From the NCBI GenBank assembly GCA_040388375.1, contig JAZKBU010000005.1, forward strand, positions 122,725 through 186,724: a stretch of 64,000 nucleotides of DNA. Direction: 5' to 3'. Each line of letters begins with the position of its first letter. The first letter of the stretch is position 1. A program made the translations under genes and the position numbers. Under the pieces are notes generated by a model. It saw only the letters and a program-made list of their open reading frames with translations. It did not search any database and was not told the DNA's origin. The DNA comes from Bacteroidota bacterium. Lineage in GTDB: Bacteria; Bacteroidota; Bacteroidia; UKL13-3. Below are positions 14,405 to 23,952 of the stretch, one piece after another.

Positions 14405-16408
14405 TTACACTTTCCATTTTAGCAATAAGAGTTCTATTACAATAAACAGAAACGCGGCCAGTAAAAACCAACGCCAAAGTTGTGTTCCGTTGTAAGCCAA
14501 ATCAATTTGTTTCTGGTGCTTTAACAGCTCATTGGTTTGTAGCAGCGCCATATTGTTTTTAGTATCCATATTGGCAATGCTTAAGTCACTCTCATTGCGG
14601 TTGGTGTTAAATGAAACCGCACCCAATTGCTCCTTTTTATTCTGATCCATGAGGATGTAATTACCCGCATGTTTTATATTGTCAATAGTGATGCTGCTAT
14701 GGCTCGTATTGTTATTAATATCAAAAGCTATTTCTTCTTTATTGTTTTTTACATACACCACTTTACTATTCGTGTTCTTATCAAACACATAACTAAAAGG
14801 TTTACCAATATTGTAGTATAAACCTGCACTTTGTTTATTAACCAAAGGTAAGCGTAACATAAAAGGCACAAACAAAGCATGGCTCGTAAAATTACTCCAT
14901 TCGTTTTGCAAAGGAGTACTCATGGTATACATATAACCTTTACCGTATTTCGATTTAAAAATAAAAGGCATATCGTTATTTAAAGTAGCTACTGCATACC
15001 CTTTAATATTACTGGTAATCTGTAAAGGGTAAAAGTTGGTAAGCGTTGGCCAGTTAGCTTGCTCCGGTATTTTGCTGAATACATTTTTAAATACATCATC
15101 AAACATATTAATACGTGTTACCTTTATATTTTGTGTGGTTTTAGGTCCGTATACAGGTGCATTTAATTGCTGCAAAAAAGCATTTGTCTGTGCTAAATTA
15201 CCCGCATTGCTTGATGGAATAAACAATACAACGCCACCATCATTCAAGTATTTCTGCAATTCGTTTTGAAAGCCGGTAGGCATATTACTCACTTCATTTA
15301 CAATAATTAATGAGGCTTGATTAAACTGGCTATAATCAATGGCTTTCTCCGTGTTGTTAATAAGCGTATAGTTTTTATCAATGGAAAATACATTTTGAAT
15401 GCTACTGTTGCTGTTAATAGCTAACACATTTTTATTGCCAAATGCTTTTAAGCTTAAAAATAACTTATCGTCAAAAATAACAGGGTTATCCAATACGCTT
15501 AATTCAGCCTGATGGTATTGCACATCGTTTAAGCTAAACTGCAGTTGAATAGTATGGTTTGTATTTGCTTTGCAGCTTACGTTTGCTATTCCTTTTTGCA
15601 CGCCATCTATTTTAAAGGTAAGCGGTACATCAGTAATATCCAGTTTACCATAATTACTTATTTTAACAAACAAGTTAGTAGGTGTATTAGGCAATATAAG
15701 CGGTTGCTCCACCCATGCCGAATCAATACTGATATTGTTATTTTGGTTGGGTTTTATTTGTATAAAGGTGGTTTGAATAGTTGAGTCAATTTCGTTTAAG
15801 TTTTCAAACTGGTTTTGTTGTAAATCACTTACTATGTAAGCAATTTTATTGCTGCCTGCGTTGTTCTCAAACTGTTGCTTTTGTTTGGCAATAATCTGGT
15901 TAATGTTTTTACTTTGGTTCGAAATGCTTAATTCATCAACCAATTGCATAAAATCTTTTTTGTTTACCTGTTGTTGGTGTTTACCTTCAAAATCATTGCT
16001 CAGCAATTGAAAGTTATCGTTGTCATGGTAAAAGGAAGCAATTTCTTTGGCTTTGTTTTTAGCTACTTCCAGCAGCTGGCCTTCGTTATTTTGCTGGCTC
16101 ATGCTAAAGCTGTTGTCAACAAATATGCTAATGGCTTTATCCTTATTGGCAACAGGGTTTATTTTATTAAACGGAATAAAAGGTTTGGCAAAAGCCAGTA
16201 CCAAACAGGCAATAGCCAGACAGCGGGCAGCCAATATAATCCAGTCTTTAATATTGCGTTGCTTTTGGTTTTGTTCCGTAATTTGTTTTAAAAACCTGAT
16301 ATCACTAAACACTACTTTTTTATACCTGCGTAACTGAAACAGGTGTATAATAATGGGTATAATTAAAGCACTTAATGCAAATAAAAAACTCGGATAGGCA
16401 AATAACAT
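14405..16408 (-). CDS. BatA-like membrane protein with vWA domain
   Basis: The 667-residue protein starts with the BatA N-terminal region: a double membrane segment at residues 6-25 and 57-80 around R-R-Y-K-K-V-x-F-S. A vWA-like domain carries the metal-site sequence D-N-S-F-S (about residue 95; DxSxS), then a long periplasmic part, and one C-terminal membrane helix (about 645-664). The family is linked to aerotolerance (Bat) loci, but the usual MoxR and other Bat genes are not next to it, so a scaffold or adhesion role is equally possible. Its ATG directly follows the TAA of the upstream glycosyltransferase, indicating cotranscription as the last gene of the lolD-recQ operon. Confidence 0.85.
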   Translation of the reverse strand: MLFAYPSFLFALSALIIPIIIHLFQLRRYKKVVFSDIRFLKQITEQNQKQRNIKDWIILAARCLAIACLVLAFAKPFIPFNKINPVANKDKAISIFVDNSFSMSQQNNEGQLLEVAKNKAKEIASFYHDNDNFQLLSNDFEGKHQQQVNKKDFMQLVDELSISNQSKNINQIIAKQKQQFENNAGSNKIAYIVSDLQQNQFENLNEIDSTIQTTFIQIKPNQNNNISIDSAWVEQPLILPNTPTNLFVKISNYGKLDITDVPLTFKIDGVQKGIANVSCKANTNHTIQLQFSLNDVQYHQAELSVLDNPVIFDDKLFLSLKAFGNKNVLAINSNSSIQNVFSIDKNYTLINNTEKAIDYSQFNQASLIIVNEVSNMPTGFQNELQKYLNDGGVVLFIPSSNAGNLAQTNAFLQQLNAPVYGPKTTQNIKVTRINMFDDVFKNVFSKIPEQANWPTLTNFYPLQITSNIKGYAVATLNNDMPFIFKSKYGKGYMYTMSTPLQNEWSNFTSHALFVPFMLRLPLVNKQSAGLYYNIGKPFSYVFDKNTNSKVVYVKNNKEEIAFDINNNTSHSSITIDNIKHAGNYILMDQNKKEQLGAVSFNTNRNESDLSIANMDTKNNMALLQTNELLKHQKQIDLAYNGTQLWRWFLLAAFLFIVIELLLLKWKV

Positions 16409-17551
16409 TTATACTTTTTGGCTTACTAGTTGTTGAATAATAGAATCAATTTTTTGTGCATTTAGTTTGTTACTAAATGGCGCTTGTAATGCATTTTTTC
16501 TTTTGGCATAATCTTCTTCATTAAAGGCAATATGCTTTAATTTATCAATGGCTTGCAACATACTTTCTGCCGAATCAGCTAAGTGAATAAACTCTGCTAA
16601 ACCCGTACCTTCAACCATTTTCTGGTTGCATATTATATGTTTGCCATTGAGCAATACATGTAATAGTTTAAGCTTAATACCTGTTGATTGAAAAGTAGGT
16701 AAAATATGCATATGTGCCTGCATAATTAACTGCTGCATTTGTTTTTCGTCAGGGTTTTCAATTAAAGTAATATTGGGGTGTTGCGCTACTAATTTTTTTA
16801 ATTGGTGGCTGGGTTTATAACCCGCTATAATTAACTCCGTATCTGTTTTACTGAATACCTTTTTAATTAAATATTGTGCAGCATTTTCATTTTCGTTTAC
16901 ACTTAATTTACCATGGTATAAAGCGTATGTTTTGCTTTCCGCATTCAACTTCCATTCAAATCCATGAAAAGCATTGATTAAATTGACGTGCTCGTATTTG
17001 TTTTGTAAATACGTTAAATCATTAGCTGAAATAGCTAAAATACCTTGCGCATAACGAAGCGCTTTTTCATACCTGCTTAACGCTTTTGCTTCCAGGTAAA
17101 AATATACTTTCTTAAAAATGTTTTTTTCGTTACTGGCTAAAGCTTGGTAATAGTGGTGTTCAATATTGTGTGTGCGTACCAGCTTAATTCTATGTTTTAG
17201 TTTAGGGTGTTTTATAAAATAAGTAGTATGCAGTCCTTCAAATAAAATGGGTGCATTGTCGTATGATAGTTCATGTAAAAGCATCCGACTGTTTCGGGTA
17301 AAAACAATCATGGGGTAATGTATTTTAAATGGATTAATTAATAGAACACTGCGGGTATAGGTTTTTATTCTGAAACAATATTTGTTTAACTCTTTGGTTA
17401 TTTCTCGGTCGTTATACTCATAGCAATGTAAAGTTATCTGGTAGCCCAATTCAAACAAACTTTTTATTTTGTAAAATACATCAATCACACCACCATAATT
17501 GGGCGGTGATGGAATGTCGAAAGAAACGATATGTATTTTTTTGCTTTTAAT
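16409..17551 (-). CDS. GT-B-fold glycosyltransferase (start codon uncertain)
   Basis: It looks like a family 1/4-type glycosyltransferase. The C-terminal half has Y-H-G-K-L, L-I-I-A-G-Y and G-I-K-L-K-L-L-H, which contact the nucleotide sugar in GT-B enzymes. A GTG at 17488 would give 359 residues, but the frame upstream encodes I-V-S-F-D-I-P-S-P-P-N-Y-G-G, the conserved glycine-rich N-terminal loop of these enzymes. Translation must therefore begin earlier. No ATG, GTG or TTG exists between that loop and the in-frame TAA at about 17580; an ATT at 17551 or an ATA at 17536 are possible starts, or the gene may have lost its start by a small mutation near the A7 run. The target polymer is unknown. 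Confidence 0.8.
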   Translation of the reverse strand: MKSKKIHIVSFDIPSPPNYGGVIDVFYKIKSLFELGYQITLHCYEYNDREITKELNKYCFRIKTYTRSVLLINPFKIHYPMIVFTRNSRMLLHELSYDNAPILFEGLHTTYFIKHPKLKHRIKLVRTHNIEHHYYQALASNEKNIFKKVYFYLEAKALSRYEKALRYAQGILAISANDLTYLQNKYEHVNLINAFHGFEWKLNAESKTYALYHGKLSVNENENAAQYLIKKVFSKTDTELIIAGYKPSHQLKKLVAQHPNITLIENPDEKQMQQLIMQAHMHILPTFQSTGIKLKLLHVLLNGKHIICNQKMVEGTGLAEFIHLADSAESMLQAIDKLKHIAFNEEDYAKRKNALQAPFSNKLNAQKIDSIIQQLVSQKV

Positions 17552-17668
17552 AACAGTACGAGTAAAGTAGTCAAAAATATATAATTTATGCTATATGTGT
17601 TTAGTAATAATTTAAATGGCAAAAAAATAGTTTAACGGCCGTAAGTACAAAGGCCTAAGCCTTGCCAA

Positions 17669-18790
17669 CTATATTACCTGACGGTAATAATCAATGAGCT
17701 TTTGCTCTTCAATAGCCCAGTTAAAAGCCTCACTTGCTTTTAAACAGTTTTTACTCAGTTGTTCGTACTGTTCCCAATTGTTCAGCAAATTATTGATAGC
17801 AGAAGCAATAGCTGTTACCTCGCAATCAGTTAAAACACTGCAAGCATATTGCTGGTTGATGTGTTGGTACTCAGGAAAATTGGCGCAAACACAAGGCACA
17901 CCTGCCTGCATATAATCAAAATATTTATTGGCTAAGGAGTAGTAATAACTCAAACCAACAGGCTCCAATAAGTTTAAACCTATGGCTGCTTTTTGGGTGT
18001 GTTTTTTTAGTTCAGTCGGGTTTAAATAACCCAGGAAAATAACCTTCTCACTTAGTTTTTCTGTTTGTACCAGTTCTCTTAACGTGTTACTCAAATCACC
18101 TTCACCTGCAATCAATAATTGTGCATTGGTTATTTGGTGCATGGCTAAAATACTTTGTTCCAGTCCACGGCTTTCATTTAAAGCACCTTGGTATAAAATT
18201 ATTTTTGGTGAGGCCGCAAAATTTTCAGCACTATTAACGGGCTCGCTTGTTTGTTTAGTAACAGCAGGCACATTCATAATAAATTGAAAGTTATTGTGGT
18301 ATGTTTTTGACAGAATGCTTGCCAGTTGAGGTCCAACCGTATAACATAGTTTAGCATACGGAACCATTAGCTTACCCAGCTTATGCCAAACCCATTTGGT
18401 AAAAGGTCTATTGGTTACTTCGGGTACTTCGGTAAAATGCTCATGAGCATCAAACACCAGTATTTTATTATGTAATTCAACAGCTTTTTTTGCTGCCAGT
18501 AAAGTATCAAAATCTACTGCACATATAGCATCAAAATTTTGTTTAACAAGGTAAAGCAACAAACGGATATTATACTCTATGTAAAATAGTTTCCCTTTGT
18601 TAATGATGCATTTTAAGCGTGTTGTTTTAAAAGGAAAAGCATTATCAATAGGCTTGGAGTTAGGTAATAATCGGCCAATTAATTCAACCTCATAACCTGC
18701 GCGGAACAAACTTTCACATATACGTTGCATGCGCTGATCGTAACTAATGTCATTAGTTACACATAATAGTATTTTCTTTTTTAGTTGCAA
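17669..18790 (-). CDS. GT-B-fold glycosyltransferase
   Basis: The 373-residue cytosolic enzyme has an N-terminal strand L-L-C-V-T-N-D followed by D-Q-R-M-Q-R-I-C, a hydrophobic membrane-associated stretch around residues 75-90, and a GT4-like C-terminal domain with I-L-Y-Q-G-A-L-N-E-S-R-G-L, L-L-I-A-G-E-G-D and the donor-binding D-Y-M-Q-A-G-V-P region. It probably transfers a sugar to a surface polysaccharide or lipid carrier. It starts with TTG at 18790, overlapping the recQ stop by 10 bp, which suggests translational coupling. A second glycosyltransferase follows about 120 bp on. Confidence 0.88.
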   Translation of the reverse strand: MQLKKKILLCVTNDISYDQRMQRICESLFRAGYEVELIGRLLPNSKPIDNAFPFKTTRLKCIINKGKLFYIEYNIRLLLYLVKQNFDAICAVDFDTLLAAKKAVELHNKILVFDAHEHFTEVPEVTNRPFTKWVWHKLGKLMVPYAKLCYTVGPQLASILSKTYHNNFQFIMNVPAVTKQTSEPVNSAENFAASPKIILYQGALNESRGLEQSILAMHQITNAQLLIAGEGDLSNTLRELVQTEKLSEKVIFLGYLNPTELKKHTQKAAIGLNLLEPVGLSYYYSLANKYFDYMQAGVPCVCANFPEYQHINQQYACSVLTDCEVTAIASAINNLLNNWEQYEQLSKNCLKASEAFNWAIEEQKLIDYYRQVI

Positions 18791-20700
18791 TGCAGTAGGT
18801 AAGCGCTATCGTAGCGCAATATATTATTATCTAACAAAAGCCTTAAAACTATTGTAAAAATTCGCATATCGTCTGTGCTCATTTTCTCAAAAAGGTCTAC
18901 CGAGCTAATAGGCTGTTGTTGCACAATGCTAATTATTTCCTGCTCTATTTGTTGTGATAGTGTTGTTTTTTCGTGGGCTTTTTTATTATCAATACACACA
19001 TCGCAATAGCCACAATCATTAGCGCTGTAATCGTTAAAGTATTCCAGTAATTGTCTGCTGCGGCAAATAGCCGAAGGATTGGCATAGGCTATCATAGCCT
19101 GCATTTTTTCAATATACGTTTGCTTGCGTTCTGCTAAATATTTTTTATCCAAACTTAAGTATTGTGTATCCTGTCTCGTTATGGTAAAACTCAATTGAGC
19201 TATTTCATTTGCCTTTACATAATCTATTATTTCCAGCTTATGTAAACGTTCTAAATATTTATAAATAATGGCTATAGGTTGTTTTATTCTGTTGGCCAGT
19301 TCTTGTTCGTTTATACGCAAATAGTTATCAAACAAACCACCATACGTGCGTAGCAATAACTTAATAACACCATCAAAATTTTCATTAGCTACCTGAAACT
19401 TATAAAGCTCCTCATGGTTACAAATAAATTTTATTTTAGAGGGTTCGTAAAATGCTTCCGATAGCAATATTAAATTGGATTGCTCCAGTATTTTTAAACA
19501 GCTATAGGTTTTAAAAGCATCAAAATTATAACGTTTTACAAAGCTGGCAATATCAAAATTAAAGCTCCGCTCAGGCTTTGTATTTACAGGTACTTGCAAA
19601 TAATCACAAATGGCCTGGTAGGTTAAACTTATTTCATTAATGTCAGGGTAATTAACACCAATTTTTTTCTTCGCGTTAATGTCGTCACTGGCATCGTGCA
19701 GCAATACACAATAGGCTGTTTTTTCATCTCTGCCCGCACGCCCTGCTTCCTGATAATAAGCCTCTATACAATCAGGCATTTCGTAATGCACAACTGTTCT
19801 GCAATCGGGCTTATCTATACCCATACCGAAAGCATTGGTACAAACCATTATTCTGGTTTTGTTCTGAATCCAAAAGCTTTGTTTTTGGCTGCGTAACTCT
19901 CCTTTTAATCCTGCATGGTAAAAGTCAGCGTTAATATTGTTTTTGTTTAAAAACTGGGCAATCTCTTCCGTTTGCTTGCGGTTGCGTACATACACCAAAC
20001 CACTGCCCTGGCTATTGTTAAATACACTCAATAGTTTAGCCGCTTTGTTTTCGGTTTGCCTTACTAAGTATTGTAAGTTTTTTCGCTCAAAGCTTTTACT
20101 GAAAATAGCTGCATTGTCTAAAGCCAATTGTGTTTGAATATCGGCAATTACACTTTGCGTTGCAGTAGCTGTTAAAGCAATGGTGTTTACCTGAGGAATT
20201 AGTTTTCTAATAGCCGCAATTTGTCGGTATTCAGGCCTGAAATCGTGCCCCCATTGGCTAATGCAATGGGCTTCGTCTATGGCTAATAAATTAATAGGTA
20301 AGTGAGGTAAATTGTTTAAGAAAAGTTCCGTATTTAATCGCTCAGGCGATAAATATAAAAACTTCATTTCCTCATCCAATATGGCATTGTTGAGTATCAA
20401 GCTAATTTCTCTATAACTTAATCCACTGTATATGGCTTTGGCTTTAATGCCTCTTTGACTCAGGTTTTCTACCTGATCCTTCATTAAAGCAATCAGTGGC
20501 GAAATAACCAAACACAACCCAGGTTTTACCATAGCGGGAACTTGAAAACACAATGATTTACCACCACCAGTTGGCAATAATGCAAGCGTATCTTTTCCTT
20601 CCAATACCGCCTGAATAATATCAGCCTGTAAAGGGCGGAATTTATTATAACCCCAGTAATGTTTTAAAACTTCAACAGGTGTTTTTAAAGGAGTGGTCAT
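18781..20700 (-). CDS. recQ: ATP-dependent DNA helicase RecQ
   Basis: This 639-residue 3'-5' helicase unwinds recombination and stalled-fork intermediates. Motifs are in order: Walker A L-P-T-G-G-G-K-S (about 43), D-E-A-H with aromatic loop C-I-S-Q-W-G-H-D-F-R-P (about 139), T-A-T-A-T, and motif VI Q-E-A-G-R-A-G-R-D (about 320). The RecQ zinc-binding cysteines C-R-S-R-Q-x-L-L-E-Y-F, C-G-Y-C-D-V-C lie near 540-567, with a winged-helix region between. A clear HRDC domain is not visible; the C-terminus is a short helical segment. It begins 9 bp after lolD and overlaps the next glycosyltransferase, so it is inside an operon. Confidence 0.95.
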   Translation of the reverse strand: MTTPLKTPVEVLKHYWGYNKFRPLQADIIQAVLEGKDTLALLPTGGGKSLCFQVPAMVKPGLCLVISPLIALMKDQVENLSQRGIKAKAIYSGLSYREISLILNNAILDEEMKFLYLSPERLNTELFLNNLPHLPINLLAIDEAHCISQWGHDFRPEYRQIAAIRKLIPQVNTIALTATATQSVIADIQTQLALDNAAIFSKSFERKNLQYLVRQTENKAAKLLSVFNNSQGSGLVYVRNRKQTEEIAQFLNKNNINADFYHAGLKGELRSQKQSFWIQNKTRIMVCTNAFGMGIDKPDCRTVVHYEMPDCIEAYYQEAGRAGRDEKTAYCVLLHDASDDINAKKKIGVNYPDINEISLTYQAICDYLQVPVNTKPERSFNFDIASFVKRYNFDAFKTYSCLKILEQSNLILLSEAFYEPSKIKFICNHEELYKFQVANENFDGVIKLLLRTYGGLFDNYLRINEQELANRIKQPIAIIYKYLERLHKLEIIDYVKANEIAQLSFTITRQDTQYLSLDKKYLAERKQTYIEKMQAMIAYANPSAICRSRQLLEYFNDYSANDCGYCDVCIDNKKAHEKTTLSQQIEQEIISIVQQQPISSVDLFEKMSTDDMRIFTIVLRLLLDNNILRYDSAYLLHCN

Positions 20701-20709
20701 TTTTAGGTA

Positions 20710-21360
20710 TTAAATGATTATTCCGTCTTTCATTTGCAGTTTTCTATCGCAACGCTGCGCTAACTCTTCGTTGTGTGTTACTATTACTATGGTTTGGTTA
20801 AATTGATTGCGCAAATCAAAAAACAAATCGTGTAACGAAGCTGCACTTTGTGAATCCAGATTACCACTTGGTTCATCAGCCAATAAAACAGCTGGATTGT
20901 TAATAATAGCCCTGGCAACAGCTACGCGTTGTTGTTCTCCACCACTCAGTTCGCTGGGTTTGTGGCTCATTCTGTCTTTTATACCTAAATAGTTAAATAA
21001 CTCTATGGCTTTATTTTTGGCTTCACTTTCATTGGTTTTACCTATCCAGGCAGGCATCATTACGTTTTCAAAAGCAGTAAATTCAGGAAGCAGTTGGTGA
21101 AACTGGAAAATAAAACCAATATTTTTATTTCTAAAAGCCGATAGTTTTTTGTCGTTTAAAGTATTTAGCTCCTGATTGTTTATGAGTAGTTTGCCTGTAT
21201 TGGCTTTGTCTAAAGTGCCAATAATTTGTAGTAAAGTTGTTTTTCCTGCACCACTCGGCCCCACAATAGAAACTACTTCGCCTGCGTGAATATGAAGGTT
21301 TATCCCTTTTAGTATTTGCAAATCATCGTAACTTTTACAAATATTTTCGGCTTTAATCAT
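20710..21360 (-). CDS. lolD: ABC transporter ATP-binding protein, LolD type
   Basis: The 216-residue ATPase has Walker [10 protein letters not shown] (about 36-44), Q-loop [12 protein letters not shown], signature [14 protein letters not shown] (about 139) and Walker [13 protein letters not shown]. This pattern is typical of the LolD/MacB branch, whose LolCDE complex releases lipoproteins from the inner membrane. No LolC/E permease adjoins it, as is usual in Bacteroidota, so the LolD assignment rests on sequence class. First gene of the leftward operon and divergent from smpB. Confidence 0.85.
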   Translation of the reverse strand: MIKAENICKSYDDLQILKGINLHIHAGEVVSIVGPSGAGKTTLLQIIGTLDKANTGKLLINNQELNTLNDKKLSAFRNKNIGFIFQFHQLLPEFTAFENVMMPAWIGKTNESEAKNKAIELFNYLGIKDRMSHKPSELSGGEQQRVAVARAIINNPAVLLADEPSGNLDSQSAASLHDLFFDLRNQFNQTIVIVTHNEELAQRCDRKLQMKDGIII

Positions 21361-21519
21361 ACGGGCAAATTAAAAATATTTATCTGTTATTACCTTTCCT
21401 TTTTTCAAACCAATAAAAAACTACTCCATTATTTAGTGCATTACTAATTCTTTTTTAAGTGTTTATTGCAATCGCATACAAACAAAACCAATTGTACAGA
21501 ATCACTTGGAGCATATCCG

Positions 21520-21552
21520 TTTTTGTATAATTATATTTTTCAACTTACTTTG
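21520..21552 (+). promoter_or_regulatory. Possible Bacteroidota-type promoter of smpB
   Basis: TTTTTG at 21520-21525, a 19-bp spacer, then TTACTTTG at 21545-21552, close to the TAnnTTTG consensus (one mismatch). It lies only 11 bp from the smpB ATG, so transcripts would have almost no leader. Confidence 0.4.
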
Positions 21553-21562
21553 TACGCTTACC

Positions 21563-22024
21563 ATGAGTAAACAACAGGCATACAAAAAAATAAACATCTT
21601 AAATAAAAAAGCAAGTTTTGAGTACCAGTTATTGACCAAATATACTGCTGGTATGGTATTATCTGGCACCGAAGTAAAATCCATTAAGGCAGGCAATGCA
21701 TCCATTAGCGATGCTTTTTGTTTTTATAAGGACAATGAACTGTATATTAAAAACATGAATATTGGTGCCTTTAAGCAAAGTAGCTTTAAAGCCCATGAGC
21801 CTTTAGCTACCCGAAAATTGCTGCTTAAAAAAATAGAGCTTAAAAAATTAAAGACAAGGGGAGAGGAAAAAGGTTTTGCCATTGTACCCACTAAATTATT
21901 TGAAGCGGAAAACGGATTTATAAAATTAGAAATTGCTTTGGGGCAAGGAAAAAAAGCATTTGATAAACGCGAAACCATTAAAGAGCGCGATGTAGACCGT
22001 AACATGCGCAGACACGAAGATTAA
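21563..22024 (+). CDS. smpB: SsrA-binding protein SmpB
   Basis: SmpB binds tmRNA and brings it to stalled ribosomes for trans-translation. The ATG at 21563 (M-S-K-Q-Q) gives 153 residues, the normal family length; an upstream in-frame start at 21506 would add a non-conserved hydrophobic stretch. Family motifs are clear: N-K-K-A-S-F-E-Y, G-M-V-L-S-G-T-E-V-K-S, A-F-C-F-Y, R-K-L-L-L and the basic tail K-R-E-T-I-K-E-R-D. The SDR gene follows 19 bp later. The tmRNA gene itself is not in this window. Confidence 0.95.
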   Translation: MSKQQAYKKINILNKKASFEYQLLTKYTAGMVLSGTEVKSIKAGNASISDAFCFYKDNELYIKNMNIGAFKQSSFKAHEPLATRKLLLKKIELKKLKTRGEEKGFAIVPTKLFEAENGFIKLEIALGQGKKAFDKRETIKERDVDRNMRRHED

Positions 22025-22043
22025 ATACGACAGAAACAAAAAC

Positions 22044-22832
22044 ATGAATATTTCATTATTAAATAAAAATGCATTGGTGTGCGGAAGTACCAAAGGAATT
22101 GGTTACGCTATAGCTATGCAAATGGCTAAGTGCGGAGCCAATGTTACTCTAATGGCACGCAATGGCGAATTACTTAAAAGTATAGTGAGGGATTTAGATA
22201 CCAGCCTTGGTCAAACCCACGATTTTTTAGTAGCTGATTTCTCGCAACCACAAGAAGTAAAAGAAGCCATTGAGGTGCAGGCACAAAAACACCATATATA
22301 CCATATTTTGGTTAATAACAGTGGTGGGCCTGCTGCAGGTTTAGCTATTGATGCAAAAGAAGAAGAGTTTTTAAATGCATTTAATACCCATATTTTAAGC
22401 AGTCACCATTTGGTGCAAAGTTTATTCCCTGGTATGAAACAAGCAGGTTATGGCCGTATCATCAATATTATTTCTACCAGTGTGAAAATACCTTTAAAAG
22501 GTTTGGGAGTAAGTAATACCATAAGAGGAGCAATGGCCAATTACAGTAAAACTTTGGCCAATGAATTAGCCCCTTTTCAAATTACCGTTAACAATATATT
22601 GCCAGGAGCTACTGCTACTGACAGGTTAAAACAAATTATTGATAACAAAGCCCAAAAGCAACAACATTCAACAGATGCAGTAAGTCAGGAAATGATGAAT
22701 GAAATACCAATGAAACGTTTTGGCGAGCCAGATGAAGTGGCGTACGCAGCTACCTTTTTAGCCAGTGAATATGCCTCATACATTACAGGAATAAACATGC
22801 CTGTGGATGGAGGAAGAACAGGAAATTTATAA
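22044..22832 (+). CDS. Short-chain dehydrogenase/reductase family protein, atypical active site
   Basis: The 262-residue Rossmann-fold protein has the nucleotide loop C-G-S-T-K-G-I-G (about 13-20), N-N-S-G-G-P in place of N-N-A-G-G, and the C-terminal G-G-R motif. The catalytic Ser region is present (I-S-T-S), but the Y-x-x-x-K pair that should follow 13 residues later reads S-N-T-I-R. Both catalytic Tyr and Lys are therefore replaced, as in a known non-canonical, beta-ketoacyl-reductase-like SDR subgroup. It may be a divergent reductase or a non-enzymatic binder. It lies 19 bp downstream of smpB and is probably cotranscribed. Confidence 0.85.
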   Translation: MNISLLNKNALVCGSTKGIGYAIAMQMAKCGANVTLMARNGELLKSIVRDLDTSLGQTHDFLVADFSQPQEVKEAIEVQAQKHHIYHILVNNSGGPAAGLAIDAKEEEFLNAFNTHILSSHHLVQSLFPGMKQAGYGRIINIISTSVKIPLKGLGVSNTIRGAMANYSKTLANELAPFQITVNNILPGATATDRLKQIIDNKAQKQQHSTDAVSQEMMNEIPMKRFGEPDEVAYAATFLASEYASYITGINMPVDGGRTGNL

Positions 22833-22874
22833 TACAAAATGAAATGGTTGGTAAATGCGGTTTAGCTTTATCAA

Positions 22875-23861
22875 CTATTTTTCATCCCTTCCAATCATGC
22901 GTTGCTCGTTCAGTAATTTTTGTTCATTAGCAATGTTTTCTTTCAATTGCTCATCATTAGGTTTGGTCGTTTTATTACCTTTTACCAGTTCGTTTAAGTC
23001 TGGTTGGCCTGCATTAACCCAGGCCGTGTACCAAATATTACTTACACTTAAAATACTTTCTTTTAAACGTCTTTCCACTTGCCCGTTAAGCATTTCATTG
23101 TAAGCTGTAGCATATTCCTTCGAATACGTTTTTACTTGTGACGAACCTTTAAATTCAATAGTATATTTTTTAGTAGCATCAAAACTGCTGCTTAATTTTT
23201 TCTCAAACGAAAGTACCGTGTCAATGGCTGCAAAACTGCTTATACTGGCTTGCCACGCATATTGCAAAGGATTGCTTATATAATAACATTTACCCACCCA
23301 TAAGTCGTACCCTGCACTAAACATTTCAGGCAAACGGCTTTCCCAAAAACCATGTATGCCGTGTTGCCCCGTCAATTGCCCGTTATAGTTTTCAGAGGCG
23401 TGTAATGGAACATGCGCATCGGCTATATAATGTCCAATATCAGCCGACAAAAACAAAATTCTATCCATGTCCTTTTCTTTAAAAGCAGTGGTTAGTCGTT
23501 CCAGCATAATTTGAATATGCCAGGGCACAATACCGTATGCCAGTAACGTATCCTTAGTCAATTTTTTCACCGCATCATTCCAACGAATTGGAACAGTATC
23601 AATAGGCAATGTTTTTTCGTAATGGTCCAAGTCAATATAATGGCGGCAAGCCTCCGATGTATCGCTATACCTGCGTTTATCAGGGTTGACTGCGTTTTCT
23701 GTTAAGTAATCAATATTGGCTTTGTAAAAAGCAAACATTTCAGGCGGCAGACTATAAACCGCTAAACGGTTTACCATTTTATGTCCATAAAATCCCCAAG
23801 CCGAAACATGATGGGGTAAGTATATAAAAACACATAATAAAGCCAGGCACACTTTTTTCAT
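22875..23861 (-). CDS. Secreted zinc-dependent phospholipase C / S1-P1 nuclease-like protein
   Basis: The ATG at 23861 (M-K-K-V-C-L) opens a Sec signal peptide that ends H-V-S-A, so the mature protein begins W-G-F-Y-G-H. An N-terminal Trp that ligates zinc through its backbone, followed by G-x-x-G-H, is the hallmark of the zinc-dependent phospholipase C and P1 nuclease fold. Other likely metal ligands are H-Y-I-D-L-D-H-Y (about 80), H-Y-I-A-D-A-H-V-P-L-H (about 145) and H-G-F-W-E. It should act in the periplasm or outside the cell on phospholipids or nucleotides; the motifs do not decide which. Convergent with the SDR gene. Confidence 0.85.
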   Translation of the reverse strand: MKKVCLALLCVFIYLPHHVSAWGFYGHKMVNRLAVYSLPPEMFAFYKANIDYLTENAVNPDKRRYSDTSEACRHYIDLDHYEKTLPIDTVPIRWNDAVKKLTKDTLLAYGIVPWHIQIMLERLTTAFKEKDMDRILFLSADIGHYIADAHVPLHASENYNGQLTGQHGIHGFWESRLPEMFSAGYDLWVGKCYYISNPLQYAWQASISSFAAIDTVLSFEKKLSSSFDATKKYTIEFKGSSQVKTYSKEYATAYNEMLNGQVERRLKESILSVSNIWYTAWVNAGQPDLNELVKGNKTTKPNDEQLKENIANEQKLLNEQRMIGRDEK

Positions 23862-23952
23862 TGATACTACATTTAATGCAGGCAAAATAAAGTTTTGAAT
23901 AGTATTTGTAGCATGTCTTAGCGTAATTTAAGTTATTTAAAGATAACTTAAT

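Noticed and set aside
18781..20700. Possible truncation of recQ because no HRDC domain is evident
   Set aside because: Many RecQ proteins lack HRDC; helicase and zinc/winged-helix parts are complete and the gene overlaps its neighbour normally.
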